Of a stretch of 64,000 nucleotides of DNA, positions 1 through 8,473 are shown piece after piece. The stretch covers positions 1 to 64,000 of the forward strand of contig NZ_JPST01000025.1 of NCBI RefSeq assembly GCF_000763315.1, given 5' to 3'. Numbering within the stretch: the first letter of the stretch is position 1; each line of letters opens with the position of its first letter. The notes under the pieces were generated by a model, which saw only the letters and a list, made by a program, of their open reading frames with translations, made no database searches and was not told where the DNA came from. The stretch is from Thermoactinomyces daqus. GTDB taxonomy: Bacteria; Bacillota; Bacilli; Thermoactinomycetales; Thermoactinomycetaceae. A program made the translations under genes and the position numbers.

Positions 1-95
1 TCTTTAGTTTTCAAGGAACACGCTGAAATTCTTTTTTATCAAACGCGTTTCGCGGCGACAAAATAGATAATAACACCTTAAATAAATTTCGTCAA
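1..95 (-). promoter_or_regulatory. rRNA-operon promoter and leader (operon lies left of the window)
   Basis: On the minus strand a near-consensus sigma-A promoter is present: -35 TTGACG (90-95), a 17-nt spacer and -10 TATTAT (67-72), with an A/T-rich tract upstream (about 100-117) that could act as an UP element. The transcribed leader then carries TTCCTTGAAAACTAAA (about 3-18). The CCTTGAAAACTA motif is typical of the region just 5' of 16S or 23S rRNA in Bacillales. No rRNA sequence itself is inside the window, so the operon identity is inferred from this motif and the promoter strength. Confidence 0.6.
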
Positions 96-240
96 CACTT
101 TTTTTAAAAAAATGTTTTTGCGGCATAACCTCGGGATGACACTCAACAAAATCATCAGGGGATTGGGCCTCCCTGACCGCCCGACAAATATGCGGGAAGG
201 CCAGAGAAGCATCCCCGGCCCTTTCTTTACCGATCTCGCC

Positions 241-1740
241 TCAAGCCTCTTTTAGATCTTTGGAGACGGCAACAGCCTCCGGCTTACTGGATGGCAACCG
301 GAACACAAACAGCAGCGCGAGAACCGCGATGCCGACCAAAATGAGGAAAATGTGATGCAGACCATAAACGAGCGCTTCCCGCATCGTTTTCATCACGCTC
401 GACGGAATTTGCCCGATGTTGTGCGGATCGAGCAAGCGGTTGAGATCTGACACATTGATATTCTTCACCTCGGCGTGCCCCATCATGAACACCTTCATGT
501 AATGGTTAAAAAGCGTCCCAAAGACCGCCACACCGATCGTTTGTCCGAGCGAACGCAAAAACGTGTTGGAAGCCGTGGCAGCTCCGCGCAGGTTCCACCC
601 GACGGAAGACTGGACAATAACCGTGTATACCGTCATCGAGAAGCCGAAGCCGAAACCGATTATAAGCATGATCACGCTTAAAACCCAATCTGGCGTCGTC
701 TGGCTGATAAAAGCCAGAGACACATTTCCTGCCAAAATGAGAATCAGCCCCAGCACCGCTGTTTTGCGCGGACCGACTTTGAGCATCAGCCTGCCTCCGA
801 GAGTGGCACCAATCGGCCAGCCAATCGACATCGGCAGCAGCGTTAACCCCGAACCGGTTGCTCCGCGCCCGTGTACCCCTTGAACCCAGAGGGGCAAATA
901 AACATTGAGCGCGATCAGAATGCCGCTCGACAAGAGAGCAGCCAAATTGGAAACGAGGATGGACGGAATTTTGAACAATTCCAGCGGCAGCATCGGCTCT
1001 TCAGCCTTGAACTCCACCCAGATGAAGATCAGCAAAAACAGGATTCCAACCAAAAACAGGCCGATGATGATTGCCGATCCCCAAGAATAGACCGTTCCTC
1101 CCGTTGACAGGGCAAACAGGATCGAGGCGACGGCGATGGAAAAAGTGAGAACACCTAAATAATCGATTTTTCTTTCGCGGGAATCTCCTTCTTCCCGCAA
1201 AAAGATCCAGAGCATGATCACAGAAACCAGACCAAACGGCAAATTGATATAAAAAATCCACCGCCATGATACGTAATCAACCAGAAACCCGCCGACAAGG
1301 GGGCCGACCAGTCCGGATAATCCCCAGATCGAACTAAACCACCCCTGAACTTTGGCCCGCTGTTCATAAGGGAAGATATCGCCGATAATCGTAAAGGTTG
1401 TCGGCATGATTCCTCCGGCGCCCAACCCTTGCAATGCGCGGAACCAGATCAGCTGATGCATCGACGAAGACAATCCGGATAACATCGAACCCAATAAAAA
1501 TAAAGCGGCCCCAACCGTGAAGACGACTTTTCTTCCATAGAGATCAGCCAGTTTGCCGAAAATGGGCGTCGTCACAGTTGAGGTGAGAAGGTATGCGGCA
1601 AATACCCAACTGATGAATTGCAATCCCCCCAGTTCACTGGCAATCCGGGGCATTGCCGTACTGACGATCGTGACCTCAATTGCCGCCAAAAACGTCGCGA
1701 TCAACATCGCGATGGTCACTTGTTTACGATTCGTTTGCAT
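241..1740 (-). CDS. MDR-type MFS transporter (DHA2/EmrB-QacA family)
   Basis: Predicted 14-helix drug:H+ antiporter of 499 aa in the cytoplasmic membrane. The N-terminus (IATFLAAIEVTIVSTAMPRI) and the loop 2-3 motif (GKLADLYGRKVVF) are characteristic of EmrB/QacA/LmrB-type exporters; the motif-C-like stretch GIMPTTFTIIGDIF follows. Length is normal for DHA2 proteins. The ATG at 1740 is chosen over one 8 codons upstream because GGAGG sits 7 nt before it. The gene is monocistronic, divergent from ygzB and facing an rRNA operon promoter. Substrate cannot be told from sequence; no adjacent regulator is visible. Confidence 0.88.
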   Translation of the reverse strand: MQTNRKQVTIAMLIATFLAAIEVTIVSTAMPRIASELGGLQFISWVFAAYLLTSTVTTPIFGKLADLYGRKVVFTVGAALFLLGSMLSGLSSSMHQLIWFRALQGLGAGGIMPTTFTIIGDIFPYEQRAKVQGWFSSIWGLSGLVGPLVGGFLVDYVSWRWIFYINLPFGLVSVIMLWIFLREEGDSRERKIDYLGVLTFSIAVASILFALSTGGTVYSWGSAIIIGLFLVGILFLLIFIWVEFKAEEPMLPLELFKIPSILVSNLAALLSSGILIALNVYLPLWVQGVHGRGATGSGLTLLPMSIGWPIGATLGGRLMLKVGPRKTAVLGLILILAGNVSLAFISQTTPDWVLSVIMLIIGFGFGFSMTVYTVIVQSSVGWNLRGAATASNTFLRSLGQTIGVAVFGTLFNHYMKVFMMGHAEVKNINVSDLNRLLDPHNIGQIPSSVMKTMREALVYGLHHIFLILVGIAVLALLFVFRLPSSKPEAVAVSKDLKEA

Positions 1741-1888
1741 GAACCAACCTCCACAACTGGGCAAAAATTTAATTGCTCCATTTTATCATAGCATGCTTCC
1801 TTTTCCCCAAAAATCATAAAACAAACCTTTTTATTTATTATGTTGCAAAATCGGACATCTTCTTGATCCCGCCCGCACATCCCTTTGA

Positions 1889-1917
1889 TTGCGCAAAAAA
1901 TGCGTTCGTGTTACAAT
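1889..1917 (+). promoter_or_regulatory. sigma-A-type promoter of ygzB
   Basis: TTGCGC (1889-1894), 17-nt spacer and TACAAT (1912-1917), about 40 nt before the ygzB start codon. The fit to consensus is good, but this is only by eye. Confidence 0.5.
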
Positions 1918-1955
1918 CTTTCTGACATTGAAAGCGCTTTTTAAGGAGGGGCCGT

Positions 1956-2279
1956 ATGCTGCTTTCCGGCAAGCTGAATAAAATTCGCACCTTTGCCCTT
2001 GGCCTGATTTTTGCCGGCGTGGGAGTCATGTATCTGGGATTCCTGGCCAAAGACCTGATCGCCCTCTTCCTGGCGATTGGCATGATCTTCATCCTGGCCA
2101 GCGTTGGCATTTATTTTTGGATCGGAATCATCTCCACTCAATCCGCGCACATCATCTGCCCCGCTTGCGGGAAACAGACAAAGGTGTTGGGAAAAAAGGA
2201 TGAATGCATGCATTGCAGAGCCATTTTATCGTTTGACCCCGCAGATGCTCCCAAGCAATCCGAAACACCACCAATGTAG
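1956..2279 (+). CDS. ygzB: UPF0295 membrane protein YgzB
   Basis: A 107-aa protein with two membrane segments (about residues 10-33 and 38-62) followed by a cytoplasmic CxxC...CxxC zinc-ribbon-like tail (CPACGKQTKVLGKKDECMHC). Sequence, length and the segment NKIRTFALGLIFAGVGVMYLG match Bacillus YgzB (UPF0295), whose function is unknown. In Bacillus ygzB lies beside perR; here perR is only one gene away, so the neighbourhood is partly conserved. Start ATG is preceded by AAGGAGGGG. A G/C-rich hairpin follows the stop. Confidence 0.9.
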   Translation: MLLSGKLNKIRTFALGLIFAGVGVMYLGFLAKDLIALFLAIGMIFILASVGIYFWIGIISTQSAHIICPACGKQTKVLGKKDECMHCRAILSFDPADAPKQSETPPM

Positions 2280-2312
2280 CGAGGCCCTTCACTGACAAAG
2301 GGCTTCGCTTCG
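2277..2312 (+). terminator. hairpin after ygzB, weak terminator
   Basis: AGCGAGGCCCTT and AAGGGCTTCGCTT form a 12-bp stem with one mismatch and a 7-nt loop. Only scattered T residues follow, so termination may be inefficient or factor dependent. Confidence 0.45.
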
Positions 2313-2575
2313 TTATGCCGGCCCGAAACTTCTCTTCCGAGTCAATTTCCGCTATAATAGTACCAATTCTTTGAAAACGGGACAGGCTGTCGCCAAACTT
2401 GAGAAGCAATCTTGGAAAACCGGCAGAGATCCATGACAGGGGTGAAGCAGAAGGTTCTACAGATCCTTTGCCCCAAAGGAACCGGGGCACCGGAACCCGA
2501 CAGACTTCTGTTTTTCGGCCTTTGCAAAACAATTTGTTTCTTGAAACATGATGCACCGAAAGGAGGAACAGGCAA
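2313..2575 (+). promoter_or_regulatory. 5' leader of the acyl-CoA-synthetase-like gene
   Basis: TATAAT at 2353-2358 is a good -10 box, but only a weak -35 (TTCTCT region) lies 17 nt upstream. If used, it gives an untranslated leader of about 210 nt. The leader holds G/C-rich complementary blocks (GCCCC/GGGGC around 2470-2490), but I recognise no known riboswitch or T-box signature. There is no convincing small gene in the stretch. Confidence 0.3.
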
Positions 2576-4354
2576 TTGAAACCACATAATCTTCTTGAAA
2601 TGGTCTCACAAACGGTCAGCCGATTTCCGGACAAAACGGCGCTGCTGTGGACGGAAGACAGCCAGCCGCGCTCGATGACTTACCAAAAACTGTGGGCCAC
2701 CGTTCGCGATTTCGCTTTTGGCCTGGAACGGCTGGGAATAAAGGCAGGAAGCAAAGTGGCCATCATCTCGGAAAACCATCCCCGCTTTCTCATCAGCGAT
2801 CTTGCCATTTTAAGTTTGGGTGCCGTTTCCGTTCCCATCCATCCGTTGAAACCGGCCGCCGACATCAAAAAAATCCTGCTCCATTCCGAAGCCGAGGCTG
2901 TCCTGGTCGGAACTCCTCCAATGCTGGATCAGCTTGATCCGCCTTCAGAAATCCGTCACACCATTCTGTTGACCGGAAAAGCGGAAGGAAAACGCGGAGC
3001 CCTTCGCTTTGAAACAGTCATCCAGTTGGGGCAAACGGTTGCCCTCGAGGAGCTGGATTGGGTTTACCCCGCGATTCAGCCCCCTGAGCTAGCCGCTATT
3101 GTCTATCAGCAAGGCGTCCATGGAAAACCGAAAGGAGCGATGCTCTCCCATGCCAACATTCTCAGCCACCTGGAAAGCATCTCTCATGTCATCCCGATGG
3201 TATCGGATGACATTGTCCTTTCCGCTTTGCCCGCCTCCTCCAGCCTGACCCGGCTGGCCGGACAGATGGCCCCGCTCCGATGCGGTGCAACGATTGCATA
3301 CACGGATCAAACAGATGATCTGCTCAGCCCCATGATCCAATACCGGCCAACCATTTTCATCGGAAGTGCGAAACAGGTGGAACGTCTGTACAATCTGGTG
3401 CACAGCGAAATCGAACGTTCCCAATTCAGGGCATTTCTTTTTCGGACGGCACGCCGCCTCACGCAAACCTACTACGATCATGCCCGTAAGGGTTTCAACT
3501 GGCCCATACCCGGTACAGCCAGATGGACGCACACCCTGGCCCATACCCTGGTCTTCTCCAAATGGGTGCACCGGTTCGGCGGAAGATTGCGATTTCTGAT
3601 CAGCGATCAACTTTCCTTGTCGGATGAGGCACGGGGCTTTTTTGAAACACTGGGTTTGCCGGTTATTACAACGCACAATACCGCCGCTTGCACTTCCATC
3701 ATATTGGCAAGCCGTCTTACTGATCCGGCAGACGGCAGCAGAAATACCCTGCCCGGGATCGAATACCGTTTCCTCTCGGACGGCGAATTGCTGGTGAAAA
3801 GCGCCAGCGTAATGATGGGCTACTACAACCGACCGGAGAAAACCCAACAGACGATTGTGAACGGATGGCTTCACACGAGGGAATTCGCTGAAGCCGTTTC
3901 GGACGGACAGATCAAAATGACCGGGCTCAGAAAAAATTGTGTCACCTTGTCCGACGGAACTCTGGTAGACACCGATGATTGCGAAGATGCGCTCAACGCA
4001 AGCCCTTTGATCGAGAGAGCCGTTTTGCTCGGAAACGCCCGTCCGTACATAACCGCGTTGATCACACCTGATCCCGCTGCCTGCGCCGGAAAGAGCCCGG
4101 CAGAATTGGAAGAGCTGATAAAAGAGGAAATCGACCGCCGGTTAGAAGGTTTTTCATTGATAGAAAAGCCAAAGCGGTTTGCCCTCCTGCACCGCTCTTT
4201 TTCCCAAAGCCGCGGGGAATTGACTTCTACCCAGAGGCTGCGGCTGCCAAAAATCGAGGAAAACTATGCGGAAATCATCGAAGCCATGTATAGCGAAAGC
4301 ACAGCTTCCCGATCGGCTGCCGCAACCGAAAGCAAAGACCCTGCCACACCTTAA
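2576..4354 (+). CDS. long-chain acyl-CoA synthetase homolog with degenerate adenylation motifs
   Basis: 592-aa ANL-superfamily (AMP-binding) protein with the long-chain acyl-CoA synthetase layout, TTG start behind AAGGAGG. The fold is recognisable from the N-terminus (LGAVSVPIHP near 80-90), the HANILSHL stretch after the P-loop, and a FadD-like C-terminus (GELTSTQRLRLPKI). The catalytic motifs are altered. The phosphate-binding TSGTTGxPKG loop reads QQGVHGKPKG (178-187). The YGxTE motif reads HNTAACT (367-373). The GWLHTGD motif reads GWLHTREF (430-437), so the ribose-binding Asp is lost. The GRKK hinge reads GLRKN. Family membership is solid, but adenylation activity is doubtful; a structural or regulatory role is inference. 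It converges on perR. Confidence 0.8.
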   Translation: MKPHNLLEMVSQTVSRFPDKTALLWTEDSQPRSMTYQKLWATVRDFAFGLERLGIKAGSKVAIISENHPRFLISDLAILSLGAVSVPIHPLKPAADIKKILLHSEAEAVLVGTPPMLDQLDPPSEIRHTILLTGKAEGKRGALRFETVIQLGQTVALEELDWVYPAIQPPELAAIVYQQGVHGKPKGAMLSHANILSHLESISHVIPMVSDDIVLSALPASSSLTRLAGQMAPLRCGATIAYTDQTDDLLSPMIQYRPTIFIGSAKQVERLYNLVHSEIERSQFRAFLFRTARRLTQTYYDHARKGFNWPIPGTARWTHTLAHTLVFSKWVHRFGGRLRFLISDQLSLSDEARGFFETLGLPVITTHNTAACTSIILASRLTDPADGSRNTLPGIEYRFLSDGELLVKSASVMMGYYNRPEKTQQTIVNGWLHTREFAEAVSDGQIKMTGLRKNCVTLSDGTLVDTDDCEDALNASPLIERAVLLGNARPYITALITPDPAACAGKSPAELEELIKEEIDRRLEGFSLIEKPKRFALLHRSFSQSRGELTSTQRLRLPKIEENYAEIIEAMYSESTASRSAAATESKDPATP

Positions 4355-4370
4355 GCAGGGCCTTTTCATT
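4337..4370. terminator. bidirectional terminator between acyl-CoA-synthetase homolog and perR
   Basis: AAAGACCCTGC and GCAGGGCCTTT form a stem around CACACCTTAA, with CTTTTC on the plus side. It overlaps the 3' end of both convergent genes. Confidence 0.6.
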
Positions 4371-4800
4371 GCTTCTCTTTTTTTTGACATTCAGGACAAA
4401 CTCCGTACACTTCCATGCGATGTGTTTCAACCTGATATCCTGTCGCCTTTGCTGCTTCCTGCTCCATTTTGAAGAGCGGCGGATGATCAAAATCGGTGAT
4501 CTTTCCACACTTCCGGCAAATCACATGATAATGATCGTCCATATTGGCATCAAAGCGGCTGGAGGCGTCACCATAGGTCAATTCCCTGACCAATCCCGCA
4601 TCTTTGAACACACGCAAATTATTGTATACGGTTGCCACGCTCATATTGGGAAAATTTCCTTCCAGCGCCTTATAAATCTCATCAGCCGTCGGATGACCCA
4701 TTGAAGAGTAGAGATAGGTTAAAATGGCATGACGCTGCGGGGTCATACGAACTCCAATCCCTTTGAGCATCTCGACTGCTTCTGCCAGGCGGTTGGTCAT
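4366..4800 (-). CDS. perR: peroxide-responsive repressor PerR (Fur family)
   Basis: 144-aa metalloregulator closely resembling B. subtilis PerR (shared stretches [37 protein letters not shown]). The N-terminal winged helix includes the His of [12 protein letters not shown] (His37 equivalent). The regulatory metal-site residues are present in [13 protein letters not shown] (Asp85, His91, His93 equivalents) and DFDHP (Asp104). Structural zinc cysteines are CRKC and CPEC. The Asp104-equivalent favours PerR over Fur. Expected role: repression of peroxide-defence genes, with Fe-catalysed histidine oxidation as sensor. A GGTGGAGAAC ribosome binding site precedes the ATG. Confidence 0.93.
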   Translation of the reverse strand: MTNRLAEAVEMLKGIGVRMTPQRHAILTYLYSSMGHPTADEIYKALEGNFPNMSVATVYNNLRVFKDAGLVRELTYGDASSRFDANMDDHYHVICRKCGKITDFDHPPLFKMEQEAAKATGYQVETHRMEVYGVCPECQKKEKQ

Positions 4801-4837
4801 TGTTCTCCACCTCGCTGAATCCGCCCTGTGAAAGAAC

Positions 4838-4868
4838 GATTCTCACTTAATAATCTATATAATTAGTC
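4838..4868 (-). promoter_or_regulatory. A/T-rich perR control region, possible Per box
   Basis: TTAATAATCTATATAATTAG lies 40-60 nt upstream of perR. It resembles the palindromic A/T pattern of Per boxes (TTATAATnATTATAA), but several positions differ. Autoregulation of perR is known in Bacillus; here it is only suggested. Confidence 0.3.
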
Positions 4869-5185
4869 TACGCCCCCCTTTGCCCTTTTGTCAATGAAAG
4901 AGGTCATTTTCCTGTATCGATCCTTTTTTATTTTTGTCCGGATTAAAAAATAACAAACACCAAAAGAGGCGAAAACATTCATATCCAAATCCATAAAGCA
5001 GGGTCTTGGCGCTTCTCTTTGCCCCGGTCGTAACGGTCGATGCGGAGAAGCACCAATCCCCTTTTGCTTTCGTCTGTCGACAGCTTCAACTTCTTTCGTC
5101 TGATCTTTCCAACTTTTGCAATTAGAGTTAAAGAGATACTTTCAATTGTTTTTTAGAATCCAGATTAAATAATCAATCTCCGTTC
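4869..5185. other. intergenic stretch with a structured hairpin at 5008-5054
   Basis: There is no plausible gene here. GGCGCTTCTC (5008-5017) pairs with GAGAAGCACC (5045-5054) with one mismatch, enclosing a secondary CCG/CGG plus GTCG/CGAT stem. It lacks a T-run on either strand, so it is not an ordinary terminator. It may be part of a small RNA or of the 3' end of the P450 transcript. Confidence 0.35.
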
Positions 5186-6391
5186 TCAAAGAATGACCGG
5201 CAATTCCTTTAAACCGCGCATCAGGAAACTGGGGCGCCATTCCAACTGTTCAAGGGAGGTGCCCGGCTTTATATCGGGGAAGCGGTTAAGCAGCGACGAA
5301 ATGGCAATCTGCGCCTCCAAACGGGCTAAAGGTGCTCCCAGACAGTAATGGATCCCATAGCCAAAACCGATGTGCGGATTATGTTTACGGGTGATATCCA
5401 GTTGATCCGGATTGACAAATTGCTCCGGATCCCGATTGGCCGATGCCAGAGCAACCAGCACCATATCCCCTTTTTTAATGGTCTCTCCATGCCAGTTCAC
5501 ATCTTCTATCGCAAAGCGGTTGGTCGTAAACTCAACCGGGCTGTAGTAACGCAGAAACTCTTCCACCGCCGTTTGAATCAGTTCCGGATTTTGCTGCAAA
5601 AGGGCCATCTGATCAGGATTTTCAAGCAGGGCCAGCACTCCGTTTCCGATCAGGTTGACCGTTGTTTCATGCCCGGCGACAATCAGCAGAAAAATCATGG
5701 CATAAAGTTCTTTCTCAGAAAGTTTATCTCCTTCTGCTTCTGCATGAACAAGACTGGAGATCAGATCATCGGTTGAATTTTGCCGGCGTTTTTCCACCAA
5801 TTCCTGCAAATAAGCGACAAAAGCTTTGATTTTGGGACCAGCCTTCCTCATCCGGTCCGGATGATTATTGGCATCAATGATCGCGTTGGACCAATCGCGA
5901 AATTTCATCCTGTCTTCAGTGGGAATTCCCAGCATTTCGCTGATTACGATGATGGGCAGGGGAAAGGCAAACTCACTCATTAAATCGATTGGTTTTCCTT
6001 TTTCCATTTTCTCCAACAGCCCGTCGGCGATATTTTGGATATTCTCATGCATCCCCTGGATCATCTTGGGCGTAAACGCTTTGGATACCAGACTTCTGAG
6101 TCGGGTATGATCGGGCGGATCCATCGCCAGCATGGTTTCCATTAAGTACTCTGATTCCTCAAGCACGATCAATTTTTTAAACCGCTCTTCCCCGAGCGCG
6201 GTTCGCCCTCTTTTGATAAAGCGGCTGTCCTTTAAAGCCGAAAGCGCATCCTCGTAGCGGGTAATCAGCCAGGCATCGAGCCCGTTCGGCATTTTCACTT
6301 TGTAAACGGGCGCTTTTTCCCGCAATTCAGTATAAAACGCATAGGAGTGTTTCTTATAATCCGGAGCAAACAGATCAAACTGAAGTTTCAT
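5186..6391 (-). CDS. cytochrome P450
   Basis: 401-aa soluble bacterial P450. The I-helix oxygen-activation motif AGHETT, the K-helix ExxR (EEFLRYYSP) and the heme-ligand loop FGYGIHYCLGAPLAR, with its Cys thiolate, are all intact, so it should be catalytically competent. It resembles CYP107/CYP109-type enzymes that hydroxylate fatty acids, steroids or macrolides; the substrate is unknown. The ATG at 6391 is preferred over one 12 nt upstream because GGGGG is spaced correctly to it. It lies directly downstream of a TetR gene on the same strand and is probably controlled by it. No ferredoxin or reductase gene is adjacent. Confidence 0.92.
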   Translation of the reverse strand: MKLQFDLFAPDYKKHSYAFYTELREKAPVYKVKMPNGLDAWLITRYEDALSALKDSRFIKRGRTALGEERFKKLIVLEESEYLMETMLAMDPPDHTRLRSLVSKAFTPKMIQGMHENIQNIADGLLEKMEKGKPIDLMSEFAFPLPIIVISEMLGIPTEDRMKFRDWSNAIIDANNHPDRMRKAGPKIKAFVAYLQELVEKRRQNSTDDLISSLVHAEAEGDKLSEKELYAMIFLLIVAGHETTVNLIGNGVLALLENPDQMALLQQNPELIQTAVEEFLRYYSPVEFTTNRFAIEDVNWHGETIKKGDMVLVALASANRDPEQFVNPDQLDITRKHNPHIGFGYGIHYCLGAPLARLEAQIAISSLLNRFPDIKPGTSLEQLEWRPSFLMRGLKELPVIL

Positions 6392-6509
6392 TGAGGCCCC
6401 CATCCTTTTTGGAGAAAATAAATTACTCTATTATATTCCCCTTTTTTAATTCATTAATCAATGAATTGTTTTTTAAAAAACCGGGCAGTCCAAAATGGTC
6501 TCCCCTTTT

Positions 6510-7139
6510 TTATTTGGTCCAGGTTGCAAGGGTATGGCGAACCCATTCGCACAGGAATTGTTCTTTCCTTTTGCGACTGCGGCTTTTTTCCGGAAAGTAA
6601 ATATTTTGTGCCAGATAAAAGATAATGGCACCGACAAACTGATTCACCATCATCGACGGATCAAATTGATGAAAGTGCCTCTCATCGATCTTTGCTTCGA
6701 TCAGGGCGCAGATCTCCCGCCAGACCTCACAAAGCTGATGGATGCTCCTCTGCAACAGCGCAGGGTCGAGCAGCGAACGTTCTTTCAGATAGATGATGAG
6801 CAATTCCCGGTCGCGAACGGCATATTTCATCAAAAGGCTGCCAATTTGAAAAAGAACGTCTTTAAGCTCGTCAATCTCCGCAATCTTTTGCAATTCTTGC
6901 TTGATCCGGCCGATTTTCCGGTCGATCTCTTCTTCAAAAATCGCATGCAAAATTTGCAATTTCCCCCCGGGAAAATAGTGATACAGAAGCCCGTCCGCCA
7001 TTCCGATGCTTTCATTGATCGCTTTCGTTGTTGTACCGTGATAGCCCCGCTCGGCAAATAACTTTTTCGCCATCTCCAACAGCTGCTTGCGCCGCTCGAT
7101 CGCCTGGATTTCCCGGGTTTTTTTCCTCGTTTCCCGCAA
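6510..7139 (-). CDS. TetR/AcrR-family regulator
   Basis: 209 aa with an N-terminal helix-turn-helix (AKKLFAERGYHGTTTKAINESIGMADGLLYHYFPGGK, residues about 23-60) and a variable ligand-binding C-terminal domain. Translation appears to start at TTG (7139), 7 nt after AGGTGG. It is followed 118 nt later by the P450 gene on the same strand and divides the region divergently from the DUF4383 gene. A role as local repressor of the P450 and itself is inference. The family usually binds small hydrophobic effectors. Confidence 0.85.
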   Translation of the reverse strand: MRETRKKTREIQAIERRKQLLEMAKKLFAERGYHGTTTKAINESIGMADGLLYHYFPGGKLQILHAIFEEEIDRKIGRIKQELQKIAEIDELKDVLFQIGSLLMKYAVRDRELLIIYLKERSLLDPALLQRSIHQLCEVWREICALIEAKIDERHFHQFDPSMMVNQFVGAIIFYLAQNIYFPEKSRSRKRKEQFLCEWVRHTLATWTK

Positions 7140-7246
7140 TTTATTACCACCTCTTCATTTTGCCTTCAGTGAAAGATTCAGTTGGACAATTTAGGCATCA
7201 CCACCCGGTGTGGCTCATATATATCTAACAAACCAAAGGAAAGAGA

Positions 7247-7636
7247 GTGAGGTTTATGGCAAAAGGATTCGCCAGGATCATAGGAGTTTTGCTCACCCTC
7301 ATCGGGGTGATCGGCTTCTTTTTACCAACTCAAGGCACCATTTATAATCTCCTGCATTTAACCTTGGCTCATAACCTGTTTCATCTGATTAGCGGCATTA
7401 TCTTTTTGGCCGTAAGCGCCCAAGAGAAGTGGAGCCTGCTGACTGCACGGGTCTTCGGCGTTTTGTACGGCATCATCGCGATTCTCGGCCTTTTCGACGG
7501 CCTTGTTGAAAATACTGCCACGATTGAAGTCGTTCATATCCTGGTCGCCCTTGCCGCTTTATACTTCGGATTCAGAGATTGGGCCAGGGAAGTCAAAGTG
7601 AAAAAGGAAAAACAAACCGAATCAAAAGGTTCATAA
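7247..7636 (+). CDS. DUF4383-type small membrane protein
   Basis: 129 aa with about four predicted membrane helices (residues 8-25, 38-55, 66-83, 91-108) and a charged C-terminal tail rich in Lys and Glu. The arrangement and the NLLHLTLAHNLFHLISG segment match the DUF4383 family, which has no known function. A GTG start six bases after AAAGGA is used here; an ATG three codons on is also possible. It is divergent from the tetR gene and followed by an intrinsic terminator. Confidence 0.75.
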   Translation: MRFMAKGFARIIGVLLTLIGVIGFFLPTQGTIYNLLHLTLAHNLFHLISGIIFLAVSAQEKWSLLTARVFGVLYGIIAILGLFDGLVENTATIEVVHILVALAALYFGFRDWAREVKVKKEKQTESKGS

Positions 7637-7650
7637 TTTGACCCTTAATT

Positions 7651-7680
7651 CCCCACCCTTCTATCCCGGTGGGGCTTTTG
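7651..7680 (+). terminator. intrinsic terminator after DUF4383 gene
   Basis: CCCCACC (7651-7657) pairs with GGTGGGG (7668-7674), followed by CTTTTG. Confidence 0.7.
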
Positions 7681-7780
7681 TGCATGACGGCGGATCAGCC
7701 GCGAATCATGCAAAAAGGCGGTGTTTTAGTTAAAAGGCGACTTTTGACTGATCAAAAATCGCCTTCTTCGCGTTCTCCTT

Positions 7781-8461
7781 TTACCGCCCCGCCGGCTCGT
7801 ATTTCCCCTTCTCCTTTTTCACTTTTTTCCCGTACCAACAGTAAGGCAGGAGGTCGCAGATCTGGCATTTGGGATTTCTCGCGGCGCAAACGCGGCGGCC
7901 GTGCCAGATGATCCGATGATGGGTGTCGCTCCATTCGGCCCGGGGAACCCGTTTCATCAGTTGGCGCTCCGTCTCAAGCGGGTTGTCGCTATCCGCAAGG
8001 GCCAAGCGGTTGGCCACCCTCTGTACATGCGTATCCACCGCCAGCGCCGGAACACCAAAGGCATTGCTCAATACGACATTGGCCGTTTTGCGGCCGACTC
8101 CGGGCAATGCTTCCAGCTGCTTGCGGTCTTGCGGCACCTCTCCTCCGTACTTCTCCACCAAAATGCGACATGTTTGCAAAATGCTCCTGCTTTTATTGCG
8201 ATACAATCCCAGACCGCGAATGTGCTCCGCCAGATCTTCCTCGGTCAAATCAAGAAAATCTTCCGGCCGGGGGAACTTTTCAAACAATCCTTTCGTCACT
8301 TTGTTCACCTGGCGGTCGGTTGATTGCGCCGACAGAATCGTGGCGATCAAGAGTTCAAAAGGATTTCGGTAGTTCAGTTCACAATGGGCATCCGGATACA
8401 TTTCGGCGAGGGTTTCCAAGATTTTTCGCGTCGGTACGCGTTTCGGCTTCTGCACTTCCAT
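7781..8461 (-). CDS. nth: endonuclease III
   Basis: 226-aa bifunctional DNA glycosylase/AP lyase for oxidised pyrimidines in base-excision repair. The helix-hairpin-helix LPGVGRKTANVV carries the Schiff-base Lys, and VDTHVQRVANRL carries the catalytic Asp. The C-terminal C-x6-C-x2-C-x5-C cluster (CAARNPKCQICDLLPYC) ligates the 4Fe-4S. Its GGGAGGGG ribosome binding site lies directly after the stop of the upstream methyltransferase gene (12-nt gap), so the two are co-transcribed. The last 20 residues form a basic tail. Confidence 0.94.
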   Translation of the reverse strand: MEVQKPKRVPTRKILETLAEMYPDAHCELNYRNPFELLIATILSAQSTDRQVNKVTKGLFEKFPRPEDFLDLTEEDLAEHIRGLGLYRNKSRSILQTCRILVEKYGGEVPQDRKQLEALPGVGRKTANVVLSNAFGVPALAVDTHVQRVANRLALADSDNPLETERQLMKRVPRAEWSDTHHRIIWHGRRVCAARNPKCQICDLLPYCWYGKKVKKEKGKYEPAGR

Positions 8462-8473
8462 TTTCTCCCCTCC

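Noticed and set aside
3089-3874. 261-codon minus-strand frame inside the acyl-CoA-synthetase homolog
   Set aside because: Antisense shadow with no ribosome binding site and no recognisable domain.
4366-4800. Fur (iron) rather than PerR
   Set aside because: The Asp104-equivalent (DFDHP) and overall sequence match PerR much more closely.
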